From an uncultured Bacteroidota bacterium (GTDB taxonomy: Bacteria > Bacteroidota > Bacteroidia > Flavobacteriales > Flavobacteriaceae): 64,000 nt of DNA. The position numbers and the translations under genes were made by a program. The notes under the pieces are model-generated. The model did no database searches. It had not been told where the DNA came from and worked only from the letters and a program-made list of their open reading frames with translations. Positions 43,549 through 53,608 of this stretch are shown piece after piece. Positions within the stretch are counted from its first letter, which is position 1. Every line of letters starts with the position of its first letter. The stretch spans positions 248,001-312,000 of the forward strand of contig CAJWUI010000001.1 in assembly GCA_913047695.1 (NCBI GenBank). Reading direction: 5' to 3'.

Positions 43549-44502
43549 TTAGGTACGCTTTTTTATTTTTAAAACTTTACGAATAATGGCGTCTTTGTTT
43601 AACCCATATTTTGCCATTAGTTCTACTGGTGTCCCAGATTCTCCAAAAGTATCTTGTATAGCGACAAATTCCATGGGAGCTGGATAATTTGTTGCAAGTA
43701 AACCCGAAATACTTTCACCCAGGCCGCCTATGTAGTTGTGTTCCTCAGCACTTACAATACATCCTGTTTTTCGGACAGATTTTAATATAATTTTTTCATC
43801 TAGAGGTTTTATAGTATGTATGTTAATCACCTCTGAGTCAACACCATAATTTTTTAATTCAATTGAAGCCTGTAAGGCCTCCCAGACAAGGTGACCTGTC
43901 GCTACAATTGTTACATCATAACCTGGCTTGAGAAGTATTCCTTCACCTATTTTAAAACTAAGATCTTTTGTTGTAAAATTAGGAACAGAGGGTCGTCCAA
44001 ATCGCAAATAAACAGGGCCTTTATGTCTTGCTATAGATATAGTTGCAAGTTTTGTCTGGTTAAAATCACATGGATTTATCACAACCATCCCAGGAATCAT
44101 TTTCATTAGTCCAATATCCTCTAGTATTTGGTGCGTAGCTCCATCTTCTCCAAGAGTTATGCCAGCGTGTGAGGCGCATATCTTGACATTCTTATTTGAA
44201 TATGCAATAGATTGCCTTATTTGGTCGTAAACACGTCCTGTGGAAAAATTAGCAAATGTACCAGTAAAGGGAATTTTACCTCCTATTGTTAAACCAGCCG
44301 CAATCCCCATCATGTTTGCCTCGGCTATTCCGACCTGAAAAAAACGTTCGGGATTTTCATCAATAAATTTTTGCATCTTTAAAGATCCAACAAGATCTGC
44401 ACACAGTGCAACAACATTGGGATTAATTCTTCCTAGCTCAGCTAATCCCTCTCCAAAACCTGAACGCGTATCTTTATTTCCAAGATTTGAATATACTTTC
44501 AT
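43549..44502 (-). CDS. Transketolase, C-terminal subunit
   Basis: 317 residues. Pyrimidine-binding and C-terminal domains of transketolase: RSGFGEGLAELG, EANMMGIAAGL, THQILEDIGLMKMIPGM. The conserved Glu of the thiamine diphosphate site is in QVGIAEAN. Together with the adjacent N-terminal subunit it forms the complete enzyme of the pentose phosphate pathway. Split genes are the rule in Bacteroidota. Confidence 0.94.
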   Translation of the reverse strand: MKVYSNLGNKDTRSGFGEGLAELGRINPNVVALCADLVGSLKMQKFIDENPERFFQVGIAEANMMGIAAGLTIGGKIPFTGTFANFSTGRVYDQIRQSIAYSNKNVKICASHAGITLGEDGATHQILEDIGLMKMIPGMVVINPCDFNQTKLATISIARHKGPVYLRFGRPSVPNFTTKDLSFKIGEGILLKPGYDVTIVATGHLVWEALQASIELKNYGVDSEVINIHTIKPLDEKIILKSVRKTGCIVSAEEHNYIGGLGESISGLLATNYPAPMEFVAIQDTFGESGTPVELMAKYGLNKDAIIRKVLKIKKRT

Positions 44503-44516
44503 TTAGATTTTAGATA

Positions 44517-45362
44517 TTAGTAATCCCCAAGTGTCTCTTTGTTTTGGCTTAATGCGATTGATAATTGTTCATCATTTGGAGCTTTTCCATGCCATGCATG
44601 TGTATGCATCATAAAATCAACGCCATTTCCCATTTCTGTTTTCATTAATAGCATAATTGGTTTTTTGAAACCAAGTTTTGATTTGGCAAGTTCAATTTTT
44701 TTAATAAGTAGTGGTATGGAATTTCCATTCTCAATCTCATAAACTTGCCAACCAAAAGCTTTAAACTTATCTTTCAAACTACCCATCGGAAGAACATCAT
44801 CAGTACTCCCGTCAATTTGTTTACCGTTCAAATCAACTACTGCAATCAAGTTATCAATTTTTTTAGCTGCTGCAAACATAATAGCTTCCCAATTTTGCCC
44901 CTCTTGCAATTCGCCGTCACCCAATAATACATAGATAGTTTTTGGGTCGTTATTTAGTTTTTTTGATAAAGCAGCTCCTATTGCAACTGAAAGACCTTGT
45001 CCAAGTGAGCCTGATGCAATTCTAATTCCAGGGAGACCTTCATGTGTCGTGGGATGTCCTTGTAATCTAGAATTTATATGCCTAAATGAGTTAAGTTCAT
45101 TCACTGGAAAAAATCCTTTTCTAGCTAAGACACTGTAGAAAACTGGTGAAATATGTCCGTTGGATAAAAAGAATAAGTCTTCGTTTTTTCCATCCATAGA
45201 AAATGGTAGAGAATATTCCATTTGATTAAAGTAAAGTACAACAAAAAGTTCAGCACAACCTAATGACCCCCCAGGATGCCCTGAATTTACTTTGTGGACC
45301 ATTCTAAGAATATCTCTTCTGACTTGGGTTGTTAAACTTTCTAAAAAATCTAAATCTATCAT
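44517..45362 (-). CDS. Transketolase, N-terminal subunit
   Basis: 281 residues from ATG 45362; a TTG three codons upstream is less likely. It carries the ThDP diphosphate-binding domain: SGHPGGSLG, SNGHISPVFY, GSLGQGLSVAIGAAL and LLGDGELQEGQNWEA. Fourteen bases separate it from the C-terminal subunit gene. The partner gene follows downstream on the same strand. Confidence 0.94.
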   Translation of the reverse strand: MIDLDFLESLTTQVRRDILRMVHKVNSGHPGGSLGCAELFVVLYFNQMEYSLPFSMDGKNEDLFFLSNGHISPVFYSVLARKGFFPVNELNSFRHINSRLQGHPTTHEGLPGIRIASGSLGQGLSVAIGAALSKKLNNDPKTIYVLLGDGELQEGQNWEAIMFAAAKKIDNLIAVVDLNGKQIDGSTDDVLPMGSLKDKFKAFGWQVYEIENGNSIPLLIKKIELAKSKLGFKKPIMLLMKTEMGNGVDFMMHTHAWHGKAPNDEQLSIALSQNKETLGDY

Positions 45363-45481
45363 ACCGAGCAAATGTAACTTATGTCAAAGCATTATCAAAG
45401 GTCAATTTCCAAATTTTCTTATGATATTTCATTAAGTAATTAACAATCATAATATAGGTCATCTTTCTTTAATTAACATAT

Positions 45482-45489
45482 TATATTTG
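45482..45489 (+). promoter_or_regulatory. Putative -7 box for tgt
   Basis: TATATTTG ends only 6 bases before the tgt ATG at 45496. Transcription would begin at or very near the start codon, giving a nearly leaderless message. No -33 TTG at the right spacing. Confidence 0.4.
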
Positions 45490-45495
45490 CAACTA

Positions 45496-46626
45496 ATGAA
45501 ATTCCAACTTACAAAATCTGATAATAAAACAAATGCGAGAGCAGCAAAATTAATTACTGACCATGGTGTGATCAAAACTCCCATCTTTATGCCAGTTGGA
45601 ACTTTAGGAACTGTTAAAGGGATTCATAAAAAAGAATTGCAAAAAGATGTTGATGCTGAGATAATTTTAGGAAATACTTACCATTTGTATTTAAGGCCTG
45701 GTATGTCTACAATTAAAAAATCAGGAGGGCTTCACAAATTTATGGGCTGGAATCGACCAATTTTAACAGACTCAGGTGGATATCAGGTTTATTCACTCTC
45801 TGCAAATACAAAAATTAAAGAAGAGGGTGTAAAATTTAAGTCTCATATAGATGGCTCTTATCACTTGTTTACACCAGAAAAGGTTGTTAAAATTCAAAAA
45901 AATATAGGAGCTGATATCATAATGCCTCTAGATGAGTGCACCCCATACCCCTGTAACTATAAATATGCCAAGCAATCTATGGAAAGAACACATAGATGGT
46001 TAAAAAGATGCTTAGATGAGCATTATAGACTACCCCCTAAATATGAACATGAGCAAACTCTTTTTCCAATTGTTCAAGGAAGTGTTTTTTCAGAACTTAG
46101 GAAAGAATCTGCTCATTTTGTTGCTTCACAAAATACTTTTGGAAATGCAATAGGCGGTTTATCGGTTGGAGAACCAGCAGATGAAATGTATGCAATGACA
46201 AATGCTGTCTGTGAAGTACTTCCAAAAAATAAACCTCGTTATTTGATGGGCGTTGGTACTCCAATAAATTTATTAGAAAATATTGCCCTAGGAATAGATA
46301 TGTTTGATTGTGTTATGCCAACAAGAAATGGAAGAAATGGAATGATGTTTACGTCAAAGGGAACTATCAATATAAAAAATAAAAAATGGCAAAATGACTT
46401 TTCCCCGTTAGACAGTTCTGAATATTCCTATGTTGATAGGGATTATTCTAAAGCATATGTAAGGCATTTATTTAGTGTTAATGAAATGCTTGGAAAACAG
46501 ATATTATCACTTCATAATTTGAGTTTTTATTTGTGGTTGGTTCGCGAGGCTAGAAAGCATATATTAGACGGAAGCTTTCATAGCTGGAAAGAAAAAATGG
46601 TAAAAAATATGCATCAACGATTATAA
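45496..46626 (+). CDS. tgt: tRNA-guanine transglycosylase lacking zinc-site cysteines
   Basis: 376 residues. Exchanges G34 of tRNA for a queuosine precursor. Catalytic residues are present: Asp92 in TDSGGYQ, nucleophile Asp271 in MFDCVMPTRNGRNG, and substrate-loop GGLSVGEP. In the usual zinc motif (CxCxxC...H) the cysteines are replaced: after FSPLD the residues SSEYSYVDRD (307-316) have no Cys, although the later His in LHNL remains. Flavobacterial homologs look similar to my recollection, so this may be a lineage trait. It heads an operon with lptG. Confidence 0.95.
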   Translation: MKFQLTKSDNKTNARAAKLITDHGVIKTPIFMPVGTLGTVKGIHKKELQKDVDAEIILGNTYHLYLRPGMSTIKKSGGLHKFMGWNRPILTDSGGYQVYSLSANTKIKEEGVKFKSHIDGSYHLFTPEKVVKIQKNIGADIIMPLDECTPYPCNYKYAKQSMERTHRWLKRCLDEHYRLPPKYEHEQTLFPIVQGSVFSELRKESAHFVASQNTFGNAIGGLSVGEPADEMYAMTNAVCEVLPKNKPRYLMGVGTPINLLENIALGIDMFDCVMPTRNGRNGMMFTSKGTINIKNKKWQNDFSPLDSSEYSYVDRDYSKAYVRHLFSVNEMLGKQILSLHNLSFYLWLVREARKHILDGSFHSWKEKMVKNMHQRL

Positions 46627-47700
46627 TTGAAAAAAATTGATTTATATATTATTAAACGCTATATAGGTACATTCTTGGTAATGATCTTGTTGTTTATTCC
46701 TATTGGAATAATGGTTGATATTGCAGAAAAAGTTGATAAGCTGAAAGAAAAAGAAGTACCACTAAGTAGCATTTTGGAATACTATATTGATTTTACATGG
46801 TATTTTGCAAATCTTCTTTTTCCCATTTTCTTGTTTCTTTCAGTTATTTGGTTTACGTCAAAACTGGCTAATAACTCCGAAATTATAGCAATTTTAAGTT
46901 CGGGTATCTCTTTTTTTAGATATTTAAGACCCTTTTTAATTAGCGCATCAATTATTGCTGTTTTTTCATTTTTATCCGGAATGTTTATTGTACCTAAATC
47001 AAACAAGGGATTTAATGATTTTCGCTACAAGTATTTAGTCAAAAAAGAAGCTAGAGATACTGATAAAGTATATTTACAAATCAATGAAAATGAATATATC
47101 TATGTAAATAATTATGACCCTGTTCGCAAACAAGCGTCAAATTTTACTTTAGAACACTTTGATCAAAATAATTTAAAATTCAAAATTGCTGCAAGAAGGA
47201 TCCGTTGGATTGAAAAAGATAGTATTTTCAGATTATCTGGTTACAAGAAAAGAATATTTAATGGAGATCAAGAGATATACGAGGATATTTTAAGAAAAGA
47301 CACAATATTTGATTTTAGAATTAATGACTTAGCGCCTGTGAATTATATAGCTGAAACACTAACTTATGGTCAGCTAAATAAATTTATTTATGAAGAAAAA
47401 CAAAGAGGATCTTCTCTTATAAATAATCATTTGTTAACTCGACACAAAAGGTGGAGTATCCCGATTTCATCATTTATTTTGACTTTAATTGCTGTTGCTG
47501 TTTCTTCTTTTAAACGAAGAGGTGGTATGGGTGTTAATTTGGCATTTGGTATAAGTTTAGGGTTTCTTTTTATTTTTTTTGATAAGATTTTTGGTGTAAT
47601 GGTCAATAAATCAACCTTTTCTCCATTTCTAGCAGCCTGGTTGCCTCTAATTCTTTTTGGTTTTTTAGCTTTCTTTTTATTGCGTCATGCTAAACGATAG
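46627..47700 (+). CDS. lptG: LptG/LptF-family permease (YjgP/YjgQ), TTG start
   Basis: 357 residues. It starts with TTG directly after the tgt stop, giving the family opening KKIDLYIIKRYIGTF. Three N-terminal and three C-terminal membrane helices flank a periplasmic beta domain (about 130-270). It helps extract LPS from the inner membrane as part of LptBFG. LptF and LptG are hard to tell apart; the single-letter assignment is tentative. Confidence 0.85.
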   Translation: MKKIDLYIIKRYIGTFLVMILLFIPIGIMVDIAEKVDKLKEKEVPLSSILEYYIDFTWYFANLLFPIFLFLSVIWFTSKLANNSEIIAILSSGISFFRYLRPFLISASIIAVFSFLSGMFIVPKSNKGFNDFRYKYLVKKEARDTDKVYLQINENEYIYVNNYDPVRKQASNFTLEHFDQNNLKFKIAARRIRWIEKDSIFRLSGYKKRIFNGDQEIYEDILRKDTIFDFRINDLAPVNYIAETLTYGQLNKFIYEEKQRGSSLINNHLLTRHKRWSIPISSFILTLIAVAVSSFKRRGGMGVNLAFGISLGFLFIFFDKIFGVMVNKSTFSPFLAAWLPLILFGFLAFFLLRHAKR

Positions 47701-48580
47701 AAAAAAAAATTTACTTTTATATCATTTCATCGTTTTTCTATATGGGTTCACGTCTATATTAGGTGAGCTAATTTCTCTACAAGCCTTGCCAATTGTAATT
47801 TATCGAATGTTGATTGGTGCTCTAGGTTTGGCTATTTTGCTTTTGGTTATTAATCCAACTCATTTTAGGGTAAATAAAAAGTTTTTAAAAAAAGTCTTTT
47901 TTTCTGGAATAATTATAGGTGCACATTGGATGACTTTTTTTTATGCAATTAAAATATCTACGATTTCTATCACTTTGAGTATGATGTCAGCTGGAGCTTT
48001 AATAACAGCATTAATTGATCCAATTTATAATAGGAAAAAGATATCACACTATGAGATTTTTTTTGGATGCATTACAATCATAGGTGTTATTATAATTTAT
48101 AGAGCTGAATTACAGCATTTAATAGGAATTACCATTGCATTATTTTCAGCTTTTTTATCATCCTTATTTACAATTCTTAATCGCACCTTAGTAAGAGAAA
48201 ATAATTTTATGACATTATCCTTTTACGAATTATTAATAGGAGGAGTGGTTTGTTTAATTTTTTATCTTATAACAAATGGATATAAACCATCAGATTTCGA
48301 GTTGAAAGGTAACGATTTGTTATGGATTTTAATTTTAGGATTTATTTGTACGACCTATGCTTTCAATGTATCGATAAAAGTCTTGCGATATCTTTCTTCT
48401 TTTACTGTTATGATGATAATCAATCTTGAACCAATCTACGGTATAATTTTATCTATTTTAATTTGGAAGGATGAAGCTTTTTTAAGTTTAAACTTTTATA
48501 TTGGATTTTTTATAGTTTTGTCATCAATTTATCTGAATTCCATCTACAATAAAAGAAGAGTAGAGAAGAGCTTAAAATAA
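47687..48580 (+). CDS. EamA/DMT-family membrane transporter
   Basis: 297 residues with ten predicted helices and two EamA repeats. It starts 14 bases inside lptG. Motifs: YGFTSILGELISLQALPIVIYR (repeat 1) and LLWILILGFICTTYAF, then NLEPIYGIILSILIW (repeat 2). The substrate is not predictable. accA follows after 50 bases. Confidence 0.88.
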   Translation: MLNDRKKNLLLYHFIVFLYGFTSILGELISLQALPIVIYRMLIGALGLAILLLVINPTHFRVNKKFLKKVFFSGIIIGAHWMTFFYAIKISTISITLSMMSAGALITALIDPIYNRKKISHYEIFFGCITIIGVIIIYRAELQHLIGITIALFSAFLSSLFTILNRTLVRENNFMTLSFYELLIGGVVCLIFYLITNGYKPSDFELKGNDLLWILILGFICTTYAFNVSIKVLRYLSSFTVMMIINLEPIYGIILSILIWKDEAFLSLNFYIGFFIVLSSIYLNSIYNKRRVEKSLK

Positions 48581-48630
48581 TTTAATTCTAATTGTAAAGA
48601 ATTTTTACATTTGTTTTATAATTATTGTGT

Positions 48631-49584
48631 ATGGAATATTTAGAATTTGAATTACCAGTAAAGGAGATGCATGAACAACTTGAAAAATGCAAATTAATTG
48701 GTTCAGAAAGTAATATTGATGTTTCTGATACCTGCCTTCAAATTGAAAAAAAACTTGAAAAAGTTAAAAAAGAAATTTACGGCAATTTGACAGCTTGGCA
48801 AAGAGTTCAATTATCCCGTCACCCTTCGAGACCTTACACTTTGGATTATATCAACTCATTAACAAACGGAACTTTTTTAGAACTTCATGGTGACCGTAAT
48901 ATAGCTGACGATAAAGCAATGGTTGGAGGCCTTGGTAAAATAGAAAATCAATCATTTATGTTTATTGGAACCCAGAAAGGCTACAACACAAAAACTAGGC
49001 AATACCGAAATTTTGGAATGGCAAATCCTGAAGGATATCGTAAAGCCCTAAGATTAATGAAATCAGCTAATAAATTTGATATCCCTATAGTTACTTTTAT
49101 AGATACTCCCGGTGCCTTTCCTGGTTTGGAGGCAGAAGAAAGGGGACAGGGAGAGGCAATTGCAAGAAATATTTATGAAATGATGTCATTGTCAGTCCCA
49201 ATTTTTGTTGTTATTATTGGAGAAGGTGCTTCAGGAGGAGCCTTAGGTATTGGTGTGGGGGATAAAATACTTATGCTTGAAAATACTTGGTACTCTGTTA
49301 TATCTCCTGAATCATGCTCATCAATATTGTGGAGAAGTTGGGAGCACAAAGAGACAGCTGCCGAAGCTTTAAAATTGACTTCGAAAGACATGTTACAAAA
49401 TAAACTAATAGATAAAATTATTAAAGAGCCATTAGGAGGTGCACACTACGACAGAGAAACTACATTCAAAAATGTAAAAAAAGAAATTCTAACAGCATTT
49501 AAAGAAACTTCTAAAATTGATTCAAAATCTCGGGTGGATCATCGCCGTAAAAAGTTTATTGGGATGGGGAATGTTTTAGAATAA
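48631..49584 (+). CDS. accA: Acetyl-CoA carboxylase carboxyltransferase subunit alpha
   Basis: 317 residues from ATG 48631. It transfers the carboxyl group from biotin to acetyl-CoA in fatty-acid synthesis. Motifs: [56 protein letters not shown] and [10 protein letters not shown]. Normal length. accD is not in the window. Confidence 0.96.
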   Translation: MEYLEFELPVKEMHEQLEKCKLIGSESNIDVSDTCLQIEKKLEKVKKEIYGNLTAWQRVQLSRHPSRPYTLDYINSLTNGTFLELHGDRNIADDKAMVGGLGKIENQSFMFIGTQKGYNTKTRQYRNFGMANPEGYRKALRLMKSANKFDIPIVTFIDTPGAFPGLEAEERGQGEAIARNIYEMMSLSVPIFVVIIGEGASGGALGIGVGDKILMLENTWYSVISPESCSSILWRSWEHKETAAEALKLTSKDMLQNKLIDKIIKEPLGGAHYDRETTFKNVKKEILTAFKETSKIDSKSRVDHRRKKFIGMGNVLE

Positions 49585-49688
49585 TTACGAGTTTTTAACA
49601 AAAACTTATTACTTATAAACATCTTTATTACATAGATTGGGGATAATCATTTTGTGTTATCATAAATAAAATTATTTATTTTAGTCCG

Positions 49689-51233
49689 ATGGAAAAGAAG
49701 AATCCTGAAGGGCTAAAAAAAATTATTGAACCAACTGTAATAAATCTACAAAAGGGAAAAATACCCCCACAAGCAATAGATTTAGAAGAAGCTGTTCTGG
49801 GAGCTATGCTAATTGACAAAAAAGGTGTAGACGAAGTTATTGACTTATTACAGCCTGAGGCTTTTTATAAAAAAGCCCATCAATTTATTTTTGAATCGAT
49901 TCATAATCTTTTTCATGACTCACAGCCAATTGATCTTCTTACTGTCTCATCTTCACTAAGAAAAGTAGGAAAACTTGATCAAGTTGGAGGTGAATTTTAC
50001 CTTGTTCAGTTGTCCCAAAGAGTTGCCTCATCAGCTCATATAGAATTTCATGCACGTATAATTTTACAAAAATTTATTCAGCGAAGTTTAATAAGGATTT
50101 CAAATGAAATTATAGAAACTGCATATATGGAAAGTACAGATGTTTTCGATTTACTTGATCAAGCTGAATCTAAGTTGTATGACGTAACACAAGGGAACAT
50201 AAAAAAATCCTCAGAAACAGCTCAAAATCTTGTTTTAGAAGCAAAAAAACGTATCGAGGATATTTCTAAAAGAGAGGGTTTAAGTGGAATAACTACTGGT
50301 TTTGAAAAACTTGATAAATTAACTTCGGGCTGGCAATCCAGTGACTTAATAATAATTGCTGCAAGACCAGGTATGGGTAAGACTGCATTGACTCTTTCGA
50401 TGGCTAGGAAAATATCTGTTTCAAAAGGAATTCCAGTCGCATTTTTTTCTTTAGAAATGTCATCAGTTCAACTAATTACTAGATTAATATCTGCTGAAAC
50501 AGGTCTATCGTCTGAAAAATTGCGGACTGGAAAATTAATAGATCACGAGTGGCAGCAACTAAACATCAAAGTAACCGATCTTGAAAAGGCCCCATTATTT
50601 ATCGATGATACGCCTTCTCTATCAATCTTTGATTTAAGAGCTAAAGCCAGACGACTTGCTTCTCAACACGGAATTAAGCTTATTATTGTAGACTATTTAC
50701 AACTAATGACTTCTGGAGTCAATACTAAAGCCGGAAATAGAGAACAAGAAATTTCAATAATTTCTAGAAATTTAAAATCCCTGGCTAAAGAACTTGATAT
50801 TCCTGTAATAGCTTTATCACAATTGTCAAGAGCTGTAGAGACACGAGGGGGTACCAAGAGGCCGATGTTATCTGATTTAAGAGAATCTGGGGCAATAGAA
50901 CAGGATGCTGACATAGTTTCGTTTATATATCGACCCGAGTACTATAATATAGATGAATGGGATGATAATGAACGTACTCCCGCACAAGGCCAAGCAGAAT
51001 TTATAGTAGCTAAGCACAGAAATGGAGGATTGGACAGCATCAGAATGAAGTTTGTCCCACATTTAGGAAAGTTTGAGGATCTTGAAACGTTTGATAATCC
51101 ATTTGAATTTCAATCCAAAATGAATCCTAATAGTGATGAAAGAATAGAACCACGGAATTCACAAAATTCTGATAGCTATAACTGGGATAAAGATAAAAAT
51201 GACCCTGACAGCGACAAATTATCTCCATTTTAA
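49689..51233 (+). CDS. dnaB: Replicative DNA helicase DnaB
   Basis: 514 residues. Hexameric fork helicase. N-terminal domain (PPQAIDLEEAVLGAMLID), then the RecA core with Walker A ARPGMGKTAL (near residue 225), Walker B IIVDYLQLM, and sensor regions SQLSRAVETR, DLRESGAIEQDAD. The C-terminal tail is Asn/Asp/Ser-rich. No intein. It ends 6 bases from the converging GNAT gene. Confidence 0.96.
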   Translation: MEKKNPEGLKKIIEPTVINLQKGKIPPQAIDLEEAVLGAMLIDKKGVDEVIDLLQPEAFYKKAHQFIFESIHNLFHDSQPIDLLTVSSSLRKVGKLDQVGGEFYLVQLSQRVASSAHIEFHARIILQKFIQRSLIRISNEIIETAYMESTDVFDLLDQAESKLYDVTQGNIKKSSETAQNLVLEAKKRIEDISKREGLSGITTGFEKLDKLTSGWQSSDLIIIAARPGMGKTALTLSMARKISVSKGIPVAFFSLEMSSVQLITRLISAETGLSSEKLRTGKLIDHEWQQLNIKVTDLEKAPLFIDDTPSLSIFDLRAKARRLASQHGIKLIIVDYLQLMTSGVNTKAGNREQEISIISRNLKSLAKELDIPVIALSQLSRAVETRGGTKRPMLSDLRESGAIEQDADIVSFIYRPEYYNIDEWDDNERTPAQGQAEFIVAKHRNGGLDSIRMKFVPHLGKFEDLETFDNPFEFQSKMNPNSDERIEPRNSQNSDSYNWDKDKNDPDSDKLSPF

Positions 51234-51239
51234 GTATCT

Positions 51240-51761
51240 TTAAATATCGATTTCCATCAGATAATCTGTTTGCAAATCATTTCCCAATAAAAAATTATAT
51301 TTTCCAAACTTCTTAAAACCCTGTTTTTTATAAAATTTGATTGCTTTAAAATTTTTTTCCCATACACCTAGCCATAATTTTTTATAACCACTTTCTTTTC
51401 CAATTTTAAAAATTTTAGTTAAAATTTTTTTCCCTATACCTACACCTTGATATTCTGTGATTAAATATATTCTTTCAATTTCAAATCCATTATTTAGATA
51501 CATTTTTTCTCTTTGCGACTCTTTAAAATTTAATTTTGTATAACCAATAGTCTTATTTTTTTTTTTAATAAAGTAAAATTTGGTATTTGGGTCACTTGAT
51601 TCCTGTTTTAATTTTTTAAAACTCATTTTATTTCTAAGATATAAACTCAAGTTTTCACTTGAATTTTGAGCTCCAAATGTTTGTTTAAATGTTTTTATAG
51701 AAATTGATCTCAAAAGCTTGAGGTCATCTTTTGTGATTTCTTCAAAACTTAAATAGGTCAT
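51240..51761 (-). CDS. GNAT-family acetyltransferase
   Basis: 173 residues. GNAT core: KTIGYTKLNF, then IERIYLITEYQGVGIGKKIL with the acetyl-CoA pyrophosphate loop (QGVGIG), and LWLGVWEKNFKAIKFYKKQGF. Spermidine/ribosomal-type specificity not inferable. Three bases separate it from the HAD gene upstream on the same strand. Confidence 0.9.
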   Translation of the reverse strand: MTYLSFEEITKDDLKLLRSISIKTFKQTFGAQNSSENLSLYLRNKMSFKKLKQESSDPNTKFYFIKKKNKTIGYTKLNFKESQREKMYLNNGFEIERIYLITEYQGVGIGKKILTKIFKIGKESGYKKLWLGVWEKNFKAIKFYKKQGFKKFGKYNFLLGNDLQTDYLMEIDI

Positions 51762-51764
51762 CTT

Positions 51765-52400
51765 TTAAATTTTTATACCATGGACTTTGAGATCATTCTC
51801 TAATTGTTTACAATTTTTAAAATGTATTGTTTTCATGTCAAATTGATTAGCTGCTTTTATATTTCGAATGTTATCATCAATAAAAATAGATTCGCAAGCG
51901 TTTAAATTATACCTATTCAAAATTATTTCATAAATATCTGAGAATGGTTTTCTACTTTTTTCAGTCCCAGATACAACTATTCCCTCAAATAAATGTAAAA
52001 AATTGAATTTTTTCAAAGCGATCGGAAAAGTTTCTGCACTCCAATTTGTTAGAGCTAAAACTCGAAATTTATTTGTTTTTACAATGCGTTTTAATATGGT
52101 CACAACTTCTTTAATCTCGCCACCAATCATTTCTTCCCATCTGCCATAGTACATTCTAATTTGTTCTTCATATTCTGGAAATAAACTAATTCTATCCTTG
52201 GTCGCTATATCAATTGGATAACCTGCATCTTGATTTTCATTCCATTCAAACGTACACACTTTTTCATAAAACACTTTTAACTTTTCTTTATCACCCTTAA
52301 ATTCATTTAGAAAAACATAATCAGGATTCCAATCAATGAGTACTCCTCCGATATCAAAGATTATGTTTTTAATATCCACAGTGTTATTTTTTTTCATCAT
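51765..52400 (-). CDS. HAD-superfamily hydrolase (YihX-like)
   Basis: 211 residues. Motif I FDIGGVLIDWNPDYVF, motif II LALTNWS, motif III region GTEKSRKP, motif IV SIFIDDNIRNIKAA. The second motif I Asp is Gly, as in the YihX type. Probable sugar-phosphate or small phosphatase. Its start overlaps the end of prfB by 17 bases, so it is coupled to it. Confidence 0.88.
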   Translation of the reverse strand: MMKKNNTVDIKNIIFDIGGVLIDWNPDYVFLNEFKGDKEKLKVFYEKVCTFEWNENQDAGYPIDIATKDRISLFPEYEEQIRMYYGRWEEMIGGEIKEVVTILKRIVKTNKFRVLALTNWSAETFPIALKKFNFLHLFEGIVVSGTEKSRKPFSDIYEIILNRYNLNACESIFIDDNIRNIKAANQFDMKTIHFKNCKQLENDLKVHGIKI

Positions 52401-53485
52401 TTTGATTTGTTGTCATCAGAAAGGCCTTTAAAAATTCATCAATTTGACCATTCATTACACCATCTACATCAGTAACCTCGTATTGTGATCGAACATCCTT
52501 TACTAGTTTATATGGATGCATTACATAGTTTCGTATTTGTGATCCCCACTCAATTTTCTTTTTTTCAGCTTCAATCTTATCTCTTTCAGCAAATTTTTTT
52601 TGAAGTTCTAACTCATATAGTTGAGAACGTAAAAGTTGCAGTGCTTTATTTTTATTTTCTAGTTGTGATCTAGTTTCAGAATTTTCAATGACTATACCAC
52701 TGTTCTTGTGACGAAGCCTAACAGCTGTTTCTACTTTGTTAACATTTTGTCCTCCAGCACCACTAGCACGCATTGTCTCCCATGAAATATCTGAAGGATT
52801 AATATTAATCTGAATATTATCATCAACTAGAGGATAAACATAAACAGATGCAAAAGATGTATGTCTTTTCGCATTACTATCAAAAGGTGAGATACGAACT
52901 AATCTATGAACACCATTTTCTCCTTTAAGCCAGCCAAATGCAAATTCACCTTCTAACTCTAAAGTTACGGTTTTTAATCCAGCAACATCACCAGCTTGAT
53001 TATTCAATTCTCTTATTTTAAATCCTTTTTTTTCAGCCCACATTAAATACATCCGCATTAACATTTCAGCCCAGTCACAGCTTTCAGTACCACCTGCTCC
53101 GGCAGTGATTTGTACTACAGCACTTAAGTTGTCTCCCTCATCTGAGAGCATGTTTTTAAATTCAAGATTTTCGAGAAGCTCCAATGTATCATTATAAGTT
53201 ATTGTAATTTCTTCAGGATTAGATTCACCATTTTTAGCAAATTCCATATAAACCTCTAAGTCTTCAATTTTACTTTTTAGTTCTTTAAAACTAGTAACCC
53301 ATTTTTTAAGGTTACGTAATTTTTTCATGTGCTTTTCGGCTTCCTGAACGTTATTCCAGAAATTAGGAGATAAAGATTTTTCTTCTTCGTTCTCTATTTC
53401 AATTTGTTTTGAGTCAATGTCAAAGATATCGTCTTAGTGCACCAAGGCGATCGATAATGTCTTTATACTGTTCGTTAGTAATCAT
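52384..53485 (-). CDS. prfB: Peptide chain release factor 2, with programmed +1 frameshift
   Basis: 366 residues in two frames. Zero frame from ATG 53485: MITNEQYKDIIDRLGALRRYL then UGA. After the +1 shift: DIDSKQIEIENEEEKSLSPN and on. RF2 recognises UAA and UGA. SPF (about 199-201, RISPFDSNAKRH) reads the stop codon; GGQ (about 244-246, GAGGQNVNK) triggers peptide release. Total length matches RF2. The zero-frame part has 21 residues before the stop. It overlaps the HAD gene downstream. Autoregulation: low RF2 favours frameshifting. Confidence 0.95.
53419..53425 (-). promoter_or_regulatory. RF2 programmed frameshift site CTTTGAC
   Basis: The mRNA reads CTT TGA C; slipping by +1 gives CTT GAC and the open frame continues. 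This is the canonical slip site of bacterial prfB. The upstream AAGACGATAT lacks the strong AGGGGG stimulator known from E. coli. Confidence 0.92.
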
Positions 53486-53608
53486 TTTTAAATTTAAAAA
53501 AAATAATAAACTTTAAATTTAATCAATAATACCAACTCTTCTTACAAGTATATTTTGATAAATTCAATGTTATTAGTTTTTATTAAATTTATTTATATAA
53601 AAGGGCCA

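Noticed and set aside
43549-45362. Transketolase in two pieces, considered as a frameshift or split pseudogene
   Set aside because: Separate N- and C-terminal subunit genes are normal in Bacteroidota, and each has a proper start and stop.
52384-53328. Shorter release-factor start inside prfB at 53328
   Set aside because: It would lose the first 52 residues, which are encoded across the canonical CTTTGAC frameshift site.
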